Below are positions 32,001-39,849 of a stretch of 55,502 nt of DNA, piece by piece. Both the position numbers and the translations under genes were made by a program. The stretch is from IMG/VR virus record IMGVR_UViG_3300009594_000005, positions 1-55,502 of that record; one strand, 5' to 3'. Positions within the stretch are counted from its first letter, which is position 1, and the number at the start of each line of letters is the position of its first letter. Under the pieces are notes generated by a model. That model saw only the letters and a list, made by a program, of their open reading frames with translations. It was not told the origin of the DNA and searched no databases. This stretch comes from a virus.

Positions 32001-35000
32001 TGTAGAAGCAACTGCACCTGCTACTGCGGCGGTTCAAACTATACCGGTTGCTGGATCGGGCGTAGTTCCTGGCAGCGTCTATATGCAAACGCCTAGTATT
32101 CAGGGTGTAATCCCTCCAGGCCCAATGGCGGCACAACGAGCGGTCCAGACTGCCCCGGCACCAACCGGTCCACTTTCTCAAGCTCTACAACAGAGGGACA
32201 TGATACCGCAGGCTGTTACACCTGCCCCGCAGCAGGCGGTTCAGGCTCCACAGCAAGTAGTTCAGACCCCGGCTGGACCGATGACACAGGCTCTACAACA
32301 ACGAGGCATGATGCCTACGGCTGTAGCAGCCCCGGCACAGGTTCAACAGAATGTTGTTGTGCCTGCCCCGGCACCCGCTGCCCAGGCCGCAACTGCTCCG
32401 ACCGTTCCTGGTGTGTATGGTGCTACTACGTCCGCCGTAGAGTTTGCTCCAGCGACTTCGGTTAGACTGCCAGTTTTGGCCGCTCCGACAGCAGTTTCGA
32501 GGGCAGCAGCTAGCACTCAGACCAATCAGTACGAACAACTGATTGCCGGGCAACACGCTAGAAACGATCAGGCTGTAGTCAATCTACAAGCCGGGACTGT
32601 TCAGAGAACAGCGGCCATGTTGGGACAGCCAGTTCCACCAGCACAACAAATGGCGGGTACTACACCGGCACCTGCCCCGGTGAGAACTTGGAATGATGTA
32701 GCTGCAATGCAGGCCACTCAGGATCAGGGAATCCTATTGAGTCAAATTTCGGCCAACATGGTTCCATCAACCGCCACTCGTGGTTTCGCTCCGCAACAGG
32801 GCCAGCCTGTAAGCACCCAGACGAGTGCTTATGAACAGATGATCGCCAACCACAGGGCGGCTAAAAATCAAGCTGTAGCCAATCTACAAGCTGGAACCGC
32901 ACAGAGAACGGCTGCTATGTTAGGCCAACCGCTTCCAGCGGCTACACCTGCCGCAGCAACTACTCCAGCGGTGCCAACGCCTCCAGCTATGCCAATGGCT
33001 TCTGCTGCTACTTTGGCTAACCTCCAATTCCAGAGACCGGGCACGGTCAACCCAGGTACCCAGCTTTACAACGCTGGCACACCAACGGCAGTACCGACGT
33101 CAACTGGAGGACAGCCGCCGCTATCTAACATGTTGAACCCTCTGGCACAAGCACAGAGAAACATGCAAGTTCAGCAGGATGTAAACAACAGGGCACGGTT
33201 CGATGCGGCCATGACATCTGCACGGCAACAAGCGGCTCTTGCGGCCAGCACTCAGACAAATGCATATGAGCAGATGATTGCTAACCAGCACACGGCTAAC
33301 AATCAGGCTGTGACTAACCTACAAAATGCTACAGCACAAAAGACTGCTGGCATCTTGAATCAGCCTCTACCTGTGACTGCGGCTCAGGCTGTGCCTCCTG
33401 CCGCTGTTCAGCAGGCCGGAAACGTCACCGGCCAGTTGACGGCTTCTCTGCAAGGCCCGAATTCACCTACCCGGCAAATAGTTTCTCAAGCTGCCAGTAC
33501 CGTTGCAACCTCGTTGGTCAATCAGGCCAGCAACATGCAAAGTATGGATAGTGTTGTTACAGCCCAGAGAGAAGTTGAGAGAACTGCCAGAGAAACCGAA
33601 CAGCTAGGTGCCAAGGCTAATAGCAAGTTGGCCCAGACTGTTACCAACATCAGTAAGAATGCCAGGACTGGAGCATTCGACTCCAATCATGTTGTCACTG
33701 ACAACATGAAAATCACGAAAACTAGGTCCGAGAGCTTTATTACCAGACTATGGGATACGCTGACTGGTATTTCTACACAAAGTAACCAGTTGGCAGAGCA
33801 GGCAAACCAGACAGGTCAAGCCGTACAACAAGCTCAGCAGGCCCAGCAGAACCTACAGCAACAGGTCCAGCAGGCCACGCAGCAACAGCAGGTTTTACAG
33901 CAACAGCAACAGCAACAGGCGTTGAATCAAACGCTACAACAGACCATTCAGCAGGGTGGGGATGCACAGTATGCACAATTGGCACAGCAAGGCGGTCAGG
34001 CCAACCAAACCCCAATGTCGGCTGGCGAGGAAGCGATCAGGCAGGCAGGTGCGAGTTATAACTATCGTCCGCAGGCAAATGTAGATGAAGCTACCAGACA
34101 AGCCCTGCTACAGAAGGGTTATACCGAAGATGGCATTCTAGCTCAATTAGGTCATGCTCAAGGTCCGCAGGCGACCGCTCCGTTGGCAAGTCAACTAAAT
34201 CCTTTGGCTCAAGCTCAAAGGGACATACAAGTTCAGACCGATGTGAATAACAGGGCTGCCTTTGACACTGCTATAGCACAAGCACAAGCACAAGCTAACA
34301 TGGCACGTCCTGCTGGGCCTGTCGCACCTACTGCTTATGAACAGATAATCGCCAACCACAGGGCGGCTAAAAATCAAGCTGTAGCCAACCAGAGGGCGGC
34401 TAACGATCAAGCTGTAGCCAATCTACAAGCTAGAACGGCTCAAAAAACAGCGGCCATGCTTGGACAGGCTCCGACTACCACCTTTCCAATTCCTGCTCAT
34501 GCTGAAGGTGGTGAATTCCTAGTCAACAACCCAAGACTAATCATGGTCGGCGAGAAGGGTCCAGAGCGTGTAAATATAGTTCCGCAACAGATGGCGGCTG
34601 CCGCTACCGGTCAGCCTCTATCGTCTGGTGCGGCTGTAGCCAAGGAGAAGAGCGAGCGTGCTGCTCTAACTGCTCAAACTACATCCGCCATAGCTGATGC
34701 TACTAACATGACTGCCGACGTACAAGGCAGTGTGTGTGCTATACCCCCTGCAATCACCCAGGTAAGTCAATCGGTTTCGGCTATTCCGGCTATCATCCAA
34801 GACATAGCTACTCAGATCACCGAACAGATCGCCGCTATCCCTGTTCAGGCAGAAGCTCCTGAAGCCCAAGTACAGAATCAAGCCGGACAAGCTGCTGCGG
34901 CTGAAACGGCCCAGACAATGGGTGCCGAGCAACAAGCGGCAAATGCAGCTATGGCCGATCAGAGGGCAACACAACAAGCAACTGGCAGGACGAGAGTAAA

Positions 35001-35466
35001 TATACCTCTCGCTCCAGTAGAGGTTACCCCAGAGGAACCGGCACTGTTCGGACCACGCAACGTGCCAGCAGCAGGTGCGGTTGTGACTGGTCAACCAGTC
35101 AACCCGCAACTTTCAGAGCCGGTACAGGCAAGGGCAACCTCGCTTGTAGATGAACATGAAAGGATGCAGGAACAGTATGCAAGCGAACAGGCTGGTGCCG
35201 ATGTTAGCGGTGGTAACAAAGATTTGGCGGTCATAGCTAATCTAAATGAGCGACAACTTGAGATGTTGTCCACCATCCACGACGATCTGCAAGAGCTTGT
35301 TGCTCTATTCCAGCCAAGCGAGGCATCCGGCGATACTGGCAATATGATGGCTGGTTCTACTAGAACACAAACCCTATCGCCAAAGAACCCATCTGATTAC
35401 GGCAATTGGCAGTTCGGTAGATACAACGGTAACGCCAACAAGAACGTATTGAACCCAGGCACATAA
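23038..35466 (+). CDS. Giant tail tape measure protein, 4142 aa
   Basis: Residues 1-210 are charged and coiled-coil-like, 215-290 Pro/Ala-rich. A helical region follows (about 330-790), then a strongly hydrophobic region (about 795-1200) with several possible membrane helices (ALGALALTAVAVGLVAMALV). From about 1270 to 2850 come roughly 19 tandem units of 75-85 residues with Trp-rich cores (FLWFDSPLEDLDE type). Gln/Ala/Pro linkers with repeated AYEQMIANHRAAKNQAVANL units fill about 2960-3800. Near the C-terminus GGEFLVNNPRLIMVGEKGPE (about 3823) is the usual tape measure signature. At about 0.15 nm per residue it would template a tail of several hundred nanometres. No frameshifts in 12.4 kb. 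Confidence 0.92.
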   Translation: MAQIEDLLGRVVENTQPIAEMREFLRSLLKAPAPNKTVMPETKGPEEETPTDARRNEILGDIQKILERSEENFKEQMKEGQKAVDDTKALLEEIAAAKAAQGGDKPSTTNVTVVVPAAQPIEAGASGLTDKLLAGLLDIQKNMLRSTLDLNATSRSVEKTLAFLTKEATTQGSIWVKGTVTVLSPTIESGIRSVTEAIKSVKTAMASSPVAMPVPPVATPVPTPPAPAAATKPVTSLLGKLKAMIPAMIRPKAPAPPAPPKPPAPPGGVAPEGGGGKPVKVGVDLPDEKKGKKAADDIGAGFSKGIDDWRAEWKKMLLDPFNIMAKSWMEVQKAIFGGIEEELEYQKQIRAIAFQTQGVTRATEDLQRQFVDLGKTVGETGQNLTAMQQEYLKNLRKGNMSRKQALTMTKIGLNLETMIGAEGQGVSETLYDWSLHLRLSVNQSAQISREVQDVARWTGITGDKLAGAVKKATELAKVLDHAGTATAQSVANLIRLNAIAEKFNVGDAVNDLNSALTSSHTLFMKASPQVQNLLFGATAAVGKLGQLKQGIILQSREGMRDMAQGMEMMLSRFGVTLEEIENLDPERLMRLNLQLGEAYGMQANEIKKVIETYREASKGFGDRMWDINKELENGNLTAQERLKLERDRQQLVMGEGFRFLTMFDEAAKKGGDMASVMANMTGKMSTDIRKDLEQMGVSVTGDAKMMGQIFNLTTKKLKEAGSKVDFTPQIEEAMASGNVIKMREVLEKMNEEQRKLGVETAKKLDPMAEIAHTLNKINEYTRTLGGKMIMGIAALMGPLGIIAFHTGVMAAAMMPSGLFTSLFGKLGGMFKGGAGAAATGAGKAAANVGDGAIALAPAAAQQAIKSTAPTIAKTITPAVTNAATQNASAAITQSTIAASSTVAAKAAPAAAEQMSQALGKAPKGFKFPAMNIKGMGSFAAQLALGALALTAVAVGLVAMALVIIKVTDAILGIGGMDAEKAAKAALNIAALMGAMAVLMGAVTVNAALMTGVGYALTQVEFIAPALIAGALALAVLTPAMILMAVAIIKIADACAGLGVDFKTGLEVARKVGELIGVAALISGAVVAAAAGLTGVGMLYPYVGYMLLGAATLLLLTPAIIKLALAIINLANGLSKGFDPKYGAVVGKQVADILIAAGKITGAILLAGGALVGISLLSILTPFMYIGAVVLYGMTDGIIRLAQAIINLSDKLIKKLKMDPAAVAKTAKQVAVIFEAVGQITSAVTSYAGKLIGLGSMGLLGQIMSLGASQLESIIPKMKKLAIAVATMGAELREATGEMSGEDIVKSVQQMQKVLMAVTAVMSDLIDNVAPMAQSFLWWDSPLEDLEESIDPFVASFKNVGKMFRKLIEVIQSDFGTIRDMADLVPQIQGAGKVLMTVTAVMQDMIDKVTPMADSFLWFDSPLEDLDEAMPSFLSSFKKVGTLFKELLKVVQSSFGPIESVKEIVPVIEGAGKILMTITAVMTDMIEKVAHLADSYLWFDSPLEDLDKAVGPFLASFEKVGGLFKDIMMVVRENFAAAENAKEIVPIVQGAAQILSATAAMVTELADVIPALTDGFLWFYSPVEDLVEGMPAFLDAFEQVGTFFSGIIEVVQQNFTAGEAVKEILPIIQGAAQIIAATTSMVTTLADVIPGLTNGFLWFGSPVKDLKEGMPIFLAAFREVGTFFTNLVAVVQENFGAGEAAKEILPVIQGAASIIAATTNIITQLTQTIPPLTKSFLWSDSPIEDMKEGMPVFLDAFEEVGTFFTNLVDVVQQSFGAGEAVKEIVPMIQGVSQILTAVTDVMNVMTSAIVPLTQGSWFTDSPVENIREAINEFGNFFWAVGNFISTGIVKPIASTFGDAAGLKQVAESAKAMSVVLTSISDVMDTMLYAIVPLTEGSWFSDSPAERILEAKDEFGDFFWSVSSFIASGIIEPIAHSFGEAKDLAPVAETAKAMGVVLQSVAAMMDVLTYSIIPLVSGGWWFSAAPADKIKEYLPKFAAFFWATSGLLRDGIVLPIMMNFGEAKNLEPAAATANAMATVLTSVATVMDTLTKSIIPLTREGWWFKKSPVEKIYEGVIKFSSFFQAIAWFLRMGIVNPIQAYFGDAKELESAAASAQAMAKVIQAIPPMMDAMTPTLSVMTNKSWWSKKTPADKIREAIPLFEPFFLELSRFLRDGIITPIRAYLPNDQEVTSVAQSVVAMATILTEIPKMFAALDPVLRTVTHRDFWSRMTPAERMQKAMPPFKDFFFGLAQFLRDGVITPIRAYLPNDQEVTNVAQSVVAMSTILTEIPKMMAALDPVLSDISDRGSWWFPQRKKSERILKAAKEYQPFFLSLSQFMRDGIVTPIRAYLPNDQEVTSVAASVVAMAKILQEIPKMMTALEGTLSVVSDRGTRWFPKPAKSKRLLAAADEFQPFFFNLAQFLRDGVITPIRAYLPNDQEVTSVAESVVAMAKILEALPKVFDSIMTGLIPLMQADRWTGQVPAHRISAMMPVFNKWFMNISMLLRDGVITPIRAFFPNPQEIQTVAQQIAEMATIIENLSKFLNYVSTKLMIMLTGWWWGESSIVQTASRVSEFSAYFTGIAKGLGEGIIIPIRTTFPQPGELMTIIQQLDGMLQVLDILPVFLNLLSERMKQINEGWWWGLQFQVGSFSTFFSDIATALGMGIIEPIRQFPPAEEINTIVETLDAVSNVLMALPGFLANLATTMQQINQGWWWGMRWDTAVVTYWFGGLVTTINTGIIQPIIPLPSAEDITAQVSKLEALQNVLTLLPTVLDTLAKAMERMNRGWWWDQRWEVRRFGYWFRGMAEAIGGGILTPIRDGLPKTEEVQAAADKMQVLADVMDNLVHVFETLAEVMERFKSGEFEGIKGMADAINPMLEEVKALNLGAFDLNLPKEAMAIGTELKVAKTAFDASLEEGDQVTAAAAEGLKKIGVTASGVGGETAIKEATVAGAAEAADMSAVEEAEKMALELMEVEKLKVEEIVAEKLKIENVEATAPATAAVQTIPVAGSGVVPGSVYMQTPSIQGVIPPGPMAAQRAVQTAPAPTGPLSQALQQRDMIPQAVTPAPQQAVQAPQQVVQTPAGPMTQALQQRGMMPTAVAAPAQVQQNVVVPAPAPAAQAATAPTVPGVYGATTSAVEFAPATSVRLPVLAAPTAVSRAAASTQTNQYEQLIAGQHARNDQAVVNLQAGTVQRTAAMLGQPVPPAQQMAGTTPAPAPVRTWNDVAAMQATQDQGILLSQISANMVPSTATRGFAPQQGQPVSTQTSAYEQMIANHRAAKNQAVANLQAGTAQRTAAMLGQPLPAATPAAATTPAVPTPPAMPMASAATLANLQFQRPGTVNPGTQLYNAGTPTAVPTSTGGQPPLSNMLNPLAQAQRNMQVQQDVNNRARFDAAMTSARQQAALAASTQTNAYEQMIANQHTANNQAVTNLQNATAQKTAGILNQPLPVTAAQAVPPAAVQQAGNVTGQLTASLQGPNSPTRQIVSQAASTVATSLVNQASNMQSMDSVVTAQREVERTARETEQLGAKANSKLAQTVTNISKNARTGAFDSNHVVTDNMKITKTRSESFITRLWDTLTGISTQSNQLAEQANQTGQAVQQAQQAQQNLQQQVQQATQQQQVLQQQQQQQALNQTLQQTIQQGGDAQYAQLAQQGGQANQTPMSAGEEAIRQAGASYNYRPQANVDEATRQALLQKGYTEDGILAQLGHAQGPQATAPLASQLNPLAQAQRDIQVQTDVNNRAAFDTAIAQAQAQANMARPAGPVAPTAYEQIIANHRAAKNQAVANQRAANDQAVANLQARTAQKTAAMLGQAPTTTFPIPAHAEGGEFLVNNPRLIMVGEKGPERVNIVPQQMAAAATGQPLSSGAAVAKEKSERAALTAQTTSAIADATNMTADVQGSVCAIPPAITQVSQSVSAIPAIIQDIATQITEQIAAIPVQAEAPEAQVQNQAGQAAAAETAQTMGAEQQAANAAMADQRATQQATGRTRVNIPLAPVEVTPEEPALFGPRNVPAAGAVVTGQPVNPQLSEPVQARATSLVDEHERMQEQYASEQAGADVSGGNKDLAVIANLNERQLEMLSTIHDDLQELVALFQPSEASGDTGNMMAGSTRTQTLSPKNPSDYGNWQFGRYNGNANKNVLNPGT
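27061..31500 (+). repeat. Tandem 240-nt units inside the tape measure gene
   Basis: The codons after the Trp-rich core recur at exact 240-base steps from 27061 through 28501 (27061, 27301, 27541, 27781, 28021, 28261, 28501), then at 243 and more variable steps to about 31500. DNA identity between units is modest, so the period is preserved by selection on the protein. Confidence 0.8.
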
Positions 35467-35481
35467 GGAGTGTGATTAGAA

Positions 35482-36015
35482 ATGCCCAAGGCAACAATTC
35501 CTGGCGGTGGGTTAATCAATATCCCGCAATGTTACGTTTTCGTACCAGGATATGGCAACATAATCATAAATAATCTACCCGACATTAGTGATTCAAAGAG
35601 TGCGTTGTACAACGACGAAACTATTATCGGTAGGTCTTTTCCTATGAAGACTTACTCGCACTCTGAGAACCGGTCTATATCGGTTCAGTTTCACTTCTTC
35701 ATCGTAGACCAATTCGACGCCGCCGAGAACCTACAGAAATTAAGGGCTTTGGCTAGTGCTTGCTATCCAAGAAACGGAGCAGCCGGTGTGCCTTATTTAC
35801 CTCCTCCTATCTGTAGGATCAAATGCGGCAGGTTGCTTGCTGACGACGAGTTGTGTGTAATTCTGAAACAATACTCAGTTAAGTTTCCGACCGATGTACC
35901 GTGGGACGAAAACCTATTTACCCCGTACAAGTTCGATGTGGATACGACGTGGGAAGTAGTCTACACGAGTTTCGATCTACCTGGACAAAACAGAATCTTG
36001 AGAACTGGAGGATAG
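35482..36015 (+). CDS. Baseplate/tube adaptor, CIS-tube-like, 177 aa
   Basis: The sequence reads as a beta-barrel tube-type domain: GRSFPMKTYSHSENRSISVQ followed by FHFFIVDQFDAAENLQKL is typical of the N-terminal domain of contractile-injection-system tube adaptors (Afp7/gp53-gp54 class). A Cys/Pro-rich loop (YLPPPICRIKCGR) and a C-terminal beta portion (WEVVYTSFDLPGQ) complete it. It lies right after the tape measure gene, where tube-baseplate adaptors are encoded. I expect it to link the tube end to the hub. The exact T4 counterpart is uncertain. Confidence 0.6.
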   Translation: MPKATIPGGGLINIPQCYVFVPGYGNIIINNLPDISDSKSALYNDETIIGRSFPMKTYSHSENRSISVQFHFFIVDQFDAAENLQKLRALASACYPRNGAAGVPYLPPPICRIKCGRLLADDELCVILKQYSVKFPTDVPWDENLFTPYKFDVDTTWEVVYTSFDLPGQNRILRTGG

Positions 36016-36016
36016 T

Positions 36017-36349
36017 ATGGCGAACAAAATACTGCTGAGTGATATAAGAACCAGGGATTTGGTCACAGTAACCAGTCGGTATGCCGACTCTAGTGTGATT
36101 TACTATGGCGACCAACACAAAACCACCTTCAAAACCTACAAGAAGAAGGTGCTTAGGGACTCTGCTGCCGATAAGTACATGGAGATCACGGCTGGCTACG
36201 AGTATCGTCCAGACAAGGTATCACAACTGGCATATGGCACAGTTGATTTTTGGTGGTTGATTATGGAGGCCAACAATATCAAGGATATCTTTGATTTCAA
36301 GGTCGGTATCACCGTTAAAGTTCCCTCGACTATGTTTAGCTTTGGATAA
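36017..36349 (+). CDS. Baseplate wedge protein, gp53-like
   Basis: 110 residues ending in the hallmark of the T4 gp53 family: YRPDKVSQLAYGTVDFWWLI, MEANNIKDIFDFKVG and KVPSTMF, a LysM-like fold. The N-terminal part (LLSDIRTRDLVTVTSRYADS) is short, as in gp53 relatives. It would join wedges around the hub. It starts one base after the previous stop (TAGTATG) and lies within the baseplate operon. Confidence 0.75.
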   Translation: MANKILLSDIRTRDLVTVTSRYADSSVIYYGDQHKTTFKTYKKKVLRDSAADKYMEITAGYEYRPDKVSQLAYGTVDFWWLIMEANNIKDIFDFKVGITVKVPSTMFSFG

Positions 36350-36357
36350 AGGAGACC

Positions 36358-37857
36358 ATGCCACTATTAGCTGGATGTGCTGCAAACTTTGAATGTGAAC
36401 CCGTCAACTTTCCGGTTAATGGGCACGTAGTAGGTCCGTGGGTGGTAGTCAGATTTGCAAGCAACGATGGCATGATGATAACTGTAGGCAATCAGTCATT
36501 TCCTGGTAGCCCGCACACAGCTATTGTCAAGAGTTTCGAGTATGGTACATCGAATGGTCACAAAGCAACCATCGAAATAGTAGACGAGGAAGGTGGTGCC
36601 TTCAACAAGTTCGTGGACAAGATCAACAAATGTATCGAACGCACCACCGCCGACACCATTCTTCAATGCCAATGGGGATGGATCAAGGACTTTTGTAGAG
36701 GGGGTCCACAGGTCTATCCTTCTCCTATCGTTACATTGTTACCACTTAACATCGACGTAGCTTTCTCTTCCGGCATTGTAAAGTACACGATCACGGCTGT
36801 TGACGGTATGCAAACGGTATTCACTGCTAGAGAGGATGAAACTGTTGGTACAGATAGCAACCCGATGCCGTTGAAGCAGGCCATACAAAGTTTTATGAAC
36901 GATAGAGAGCCTCGTTTCATCACCGAATTCTTCCGCAAGAACCCAGACGGTTCACTCAGCACATGGGAGTTCCAGCCCAACCCAAGTCAGGCTTGGAAGT
37001 GCGACAACCAGAACAAGCTCGCATGTGTCCAAAAGTGGATCGAACCTTTCAAAACGGATGGCAACAAAGGAATCATGCCGACTATAGACAACACGGCGAA
37101 CGCAGGTTTGTTACTATTTGGGGCATCTGGATATACGCCAACCGTTATCTTTTGGGAAGACTTAATGCCGGGATGCAATGAAAGCAAAGCATGTGCCCAC
37201 ACGCTAGGCACTTTCATTGTGAACGGTGGTAGATTTAGCAACGTCATTAGTTTCAACCCAAACATCAACTGGCCTGCTGCCTTCGGCAAGATGTCTCGTG
37301 GCGGTAACTCCGGTGCTGCTGTAACAGGTAGAACCCAAGCTCAAGTACGTAGATGCAATGTACAAGGCGGGCCAACAAGTACAGCCGGTATCCAGCAAAG
37401 TATTGCAGTCACCGATCAGGCTAGAAACACCTTCGGTGAGGATGCCGCTGCTCAACAGGCACAAGGACAAAACGCACACGACAGGGCTAATTCTGTGAAC
37501 ACAGAGGGCCTTCAACCCATCAATGCAGAACTCAAGATACAAGGCAACCCATATCAGTCATTTGTTGATTTGAAGCTGATTGTAGGAACCACCTGTGCTA
37601 TCGTGGTCATTAACCCTTTCCGTCTAGTAGGTGGAGGCACCGCAGGATTTTGCGAGTGGCTTGCCGAACCTCAATGCAATGAGGTATTGAGTAATAAATC
37701 ATGGATGGTCAAAGGAGTGAGCCACTCTATTAAAGAGGGTTCCTACGTCACAACACTGAATCTATTCCTGGCAACTCCAGGCGTGGATATAGACGCTGGA
37801 CTTCGTTTGGGCGGTCCTGGCTCTGGAAGTACATTCCAACTCAACAATACATGCTAA
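36358..37857 (+). CDS. Baseplate hub protein, gp27/gpD-like
   Basis: 499 residues. The N-terminal half has the beta-barrel character of gp27-type hubs (VVGPWVVVRFASNDGMMI, ATIEIVDEEGGAFNKF, VKYTITAVDGMQTVF). The C-terminal segment carries the conserved SWMVKGVSHSIKEGSYVTTL, where the last barrel closes. A long low-complexity loop of Ala/Gln (about 345-400) is inserted before it. It would form the trimeric hub under the tube and hold the spike encoded next. Several Cys residues may stabilise it. Confidence 0.8.
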   Translation: MPLLAGCAANFECEPVNFPVNGHVVGPWVVVRFASNDGMMITVGNQSFPGSPHTAIVKSFEYGTSNGHKATIEIVDEEGGAFNKFVDKINKCIERTTADTILQCQWGWIKDFCRGGPQVYPSPIVTLLPLNIDVAFSSGIVKYTITAVDGMQTVFTAREDETVGTDSNPMPLKQAIQSFMNDREPRFITEFFRKNPDGSLSTWEFQPNPSQAWKCDNQNKLACVQKWIEPFKTDGNKGIMPTIDNTANAGLLLFGASGYTPTVIFWEDLMPGCNESKACAHTLGTFIVNGGRFSNVISFNPNINWPAAFGKMSRGGNSGAAVTGRTQAQVRRCNVQGGPTSTAGIQQSIAVTDQARNTFGEDAAAQQAQGQNAHDRANSVNTEGLQPINAELKIQGNPYQSFVDLKLIVGTTCAIVVINPFRLVGGGTAGFCEWLAEPQCNEVLSNKSWMVKGVSHSIKEGSYVTTLNLFLATPGVDIDAGLRLGGPGSGSTFQLNNTC

Positions 37858-37867
37858 GGATAACAAT

Positions 37868-39841
37868 ATGGCTGATAGTATACTTGACCAAGTTGCAGAA
37901 CTGAATGAGCGTCTCATGGTCATAGAAGAAAGGTTTGCCGAACTCGGCTATGACATGAGAAAGATGGTGGTATCTGAAACCAATAAGCGGTGGAAGATAC
38001 AACCCCAGGCTGAGACCCAATTTGGCTTGTTCACGGCCCTATGCATCGACACTATAGACCCCTGGAAGCAAAACCGGGTCCGATTCTTCAGCCCGTTATT
38101 CCACACTAAGGATACGCCCATCAAGGCATTGCCTTGGTGTGATGCCATTTCTGTTCTTGGCGGTTTCGATGACAGCGGCTCGAATTGGGTTCCGCCTGCC
38201 GGTTCTACTTTGTGCATCCTGTTCGAGAACGGCTCTCGTGCAACCCCATTCTATGTTGGGACCACTTGGCATAGAAATAGAGGACCAGACGGGGATCACA
38301 ATTGGGGTTACCCCATTCAAGAATACTACGAACTTCATGAAGGCAGAAGGAAGGGTTATCTGGTTGGTCCAAATGACGGCTCTCAGGTGTTACCGCAATG
38401 GAATACCGAAAACTACAACGGTTTTGACATCACTTCGATAGCCGATTTCGAGGATGACCCAGATGCCCAGGACAAGATCACCAACCCCCACATCTATGGT
38501 TTTAAGACCGTAGGTAAGCACCACTTCAAATTGGTAGATGGCGATCCGAAGTGCAAACACCGATGGGCCAGAGGAGAATGGCAATCGGCGACCGGCAATA
38601 TCATCATCATGAAAGACGACCACCTGCGGCCTTGTGGTCAGTGGGCACACCCTCAGTGTGCTTGTGGTGGGGGCGATCTAAGCAAGTGCCCTGAGAAGGA
38701 CGAAGAAGCTGATAAATGCGAACAAGGAGTTTGCGAGAAGCCGAAGTGTGCCAATCCCTACTTCAAGCACGAGAACGAGTGCAGGCTTTATAGAGGCCCG
38801 CAAACGCCACAGAACAACAAATGCGAACTCTGCCAAAGCGGTATTCAGTTCATGTCTGTTTCAGGCCACACTTTCTGGATGGACGATTCGGTAGAAGAGC
38901 CGAAGGGCGAACCAGATTGGATGAGGGCTATGAGGCCGTTCGATTTTGGCTGCACCGATTTATTCCTTGGAAAAACCGCTTGGGTTTCGGCAACCGGGCA
39001 CCGTATAGAAATGAATGACAAGGAGGAAAGGACTCAACTTCGTGGCGAAGAAAACTACATCAGGATCATCAGTGCCAACGGCAACAAGATCGAACTAAAT
39101 GACCACACAGTAGGCATCGAGGACTGCCCTGGTTGCCCGCCGAACGTCGCTGGCGAAAAGCGTGGCATCCACCTACAGAGTACCAGCAACCACACGATTG
39201 ACATGGTTGACGAAGAGAACGAACAGTGTGCCCCTTGCCGTAGAGAAGGCGGTTTACCGATCAATAAGGCCAAGAAGGGTTACGTTCGCATCAGGACTGG
39301 TTACGGTCTAATGATAACTATGCAAGATGACTTCAACCAACAGAACACCGAGCAACAGCACATAATGATATTCTGTCCTCACTATGATAATGAAGAACGT
39401 GGACCGCACATTATGCGGTTCCAAGAAGTGCCAACCGGTCCAGGGTACGTATTTTTGAAGGTGGGTGGAGACTACATATGCATGACATACGACAACCACT
39501 TTACTATAGTTGGCGACCTGGAACAGAACCCGTCGAACAAAATAGTATATGTGACAGACAGTTACTTCGAGATCACGGAACAGATTTACGTCAACATGGC
39601 TAAGAATCATATGTTCATTGCCGACGAAATCATAGCCCTGATCGCTGGAACGGAGCTTGACCCTAGATGTAAAACACCCACTGGCGGCTGTTCCGCCTGC
39701 GTGTGGCCTGTGCTGTGTTTGTCGCCAAAAGGCATCACAATTAGCGATAGAGTATTCGTAAGTGCCTCGCCGGATTCGGCATGTGCAAGCATTATGCAGC
39801 TAATTCCGTTCCACAAGTGTCCGCCAATGCCAGCTTGCTAA
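37868..39841 (+). CDS. Cell-puncturing spike protein, gp5/VgrG-like, 657 aa
   Basis: An OB-fold region (about residues 50-150) shows WKQNRVRFFSPLFH, LPWCDAIS and GSNWVPPAGSTLCILFENGS, as in gp5/gpV spikes. The distal part repeats short beta-prism or helix units (GHTFWMDD, GHRIEMND, GNKIELND, NHTIDMVD, GLMITMQD). There is no lysozyme domain. A Cys-rich insert (about 265-330, with CxxC pairs) and a Cys-rich tip (CSACVWPVLC, HKCPPMPAC) suggest bound metal, as in known spike tips. It forms the membrane-piercing needle below the hub. Confidence 0.85.
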   Translation: MADSILDQVAELNERLMVIEERFAELGYDMRKMVVSETNKRWKIQPQAETQFGLFTALCIDTIDPWKQNRVRFFSPLFHTKDTPIKALPWCDAISVLGGFDDSGSNWVPPAGSTLCILFENGSRATPFYVGTTWHRNRGPDGDHNWGYPIQEYYELHEGRRKGYLVGPNDGSQVLPQWNTENYNGFDITSIADFEDDPDAQDKITNPHIYGFKTVGKHHFKLVDGDPKCKHRWARGEWQSATGNIIIMKDDHLRPCGQWAHPQCACGGGDLSKCPEKDEEADKCEQGVCEKPKCANPYFKHENECRLYRGPQTPQNNKCELCQSGIQFMSVSGHTFWMDDSVEEPKGEPDWMRAMRPFDFGCTDLFLGKTAWVSATGHRIEMNDKEERTQLRGEENYIRIISANGNKIELNDHTVGIEDCPGCPPNVAGEKRGIHLQSTSNHTIDMVDEENEQCAPCRREGGLPINKAKKGYVRIRTGYGLMITMQDDFNQQNTEQQHIMIFCPHYDNEERGPHIMRFQEVPTGPGYVFLKVGGDYICMTYDNHFTIVGDLEQNPSNKIVYVTDSYFEITEQIYVNMAKNHMFIADEIIALIAGTELDPRCKTPTGGCSACVWPVLCLSPKGITISDRVFVSASPDSACASIMQLIPFHKCPPMPAC

Positions 39842-39849
39842 GGATATAG

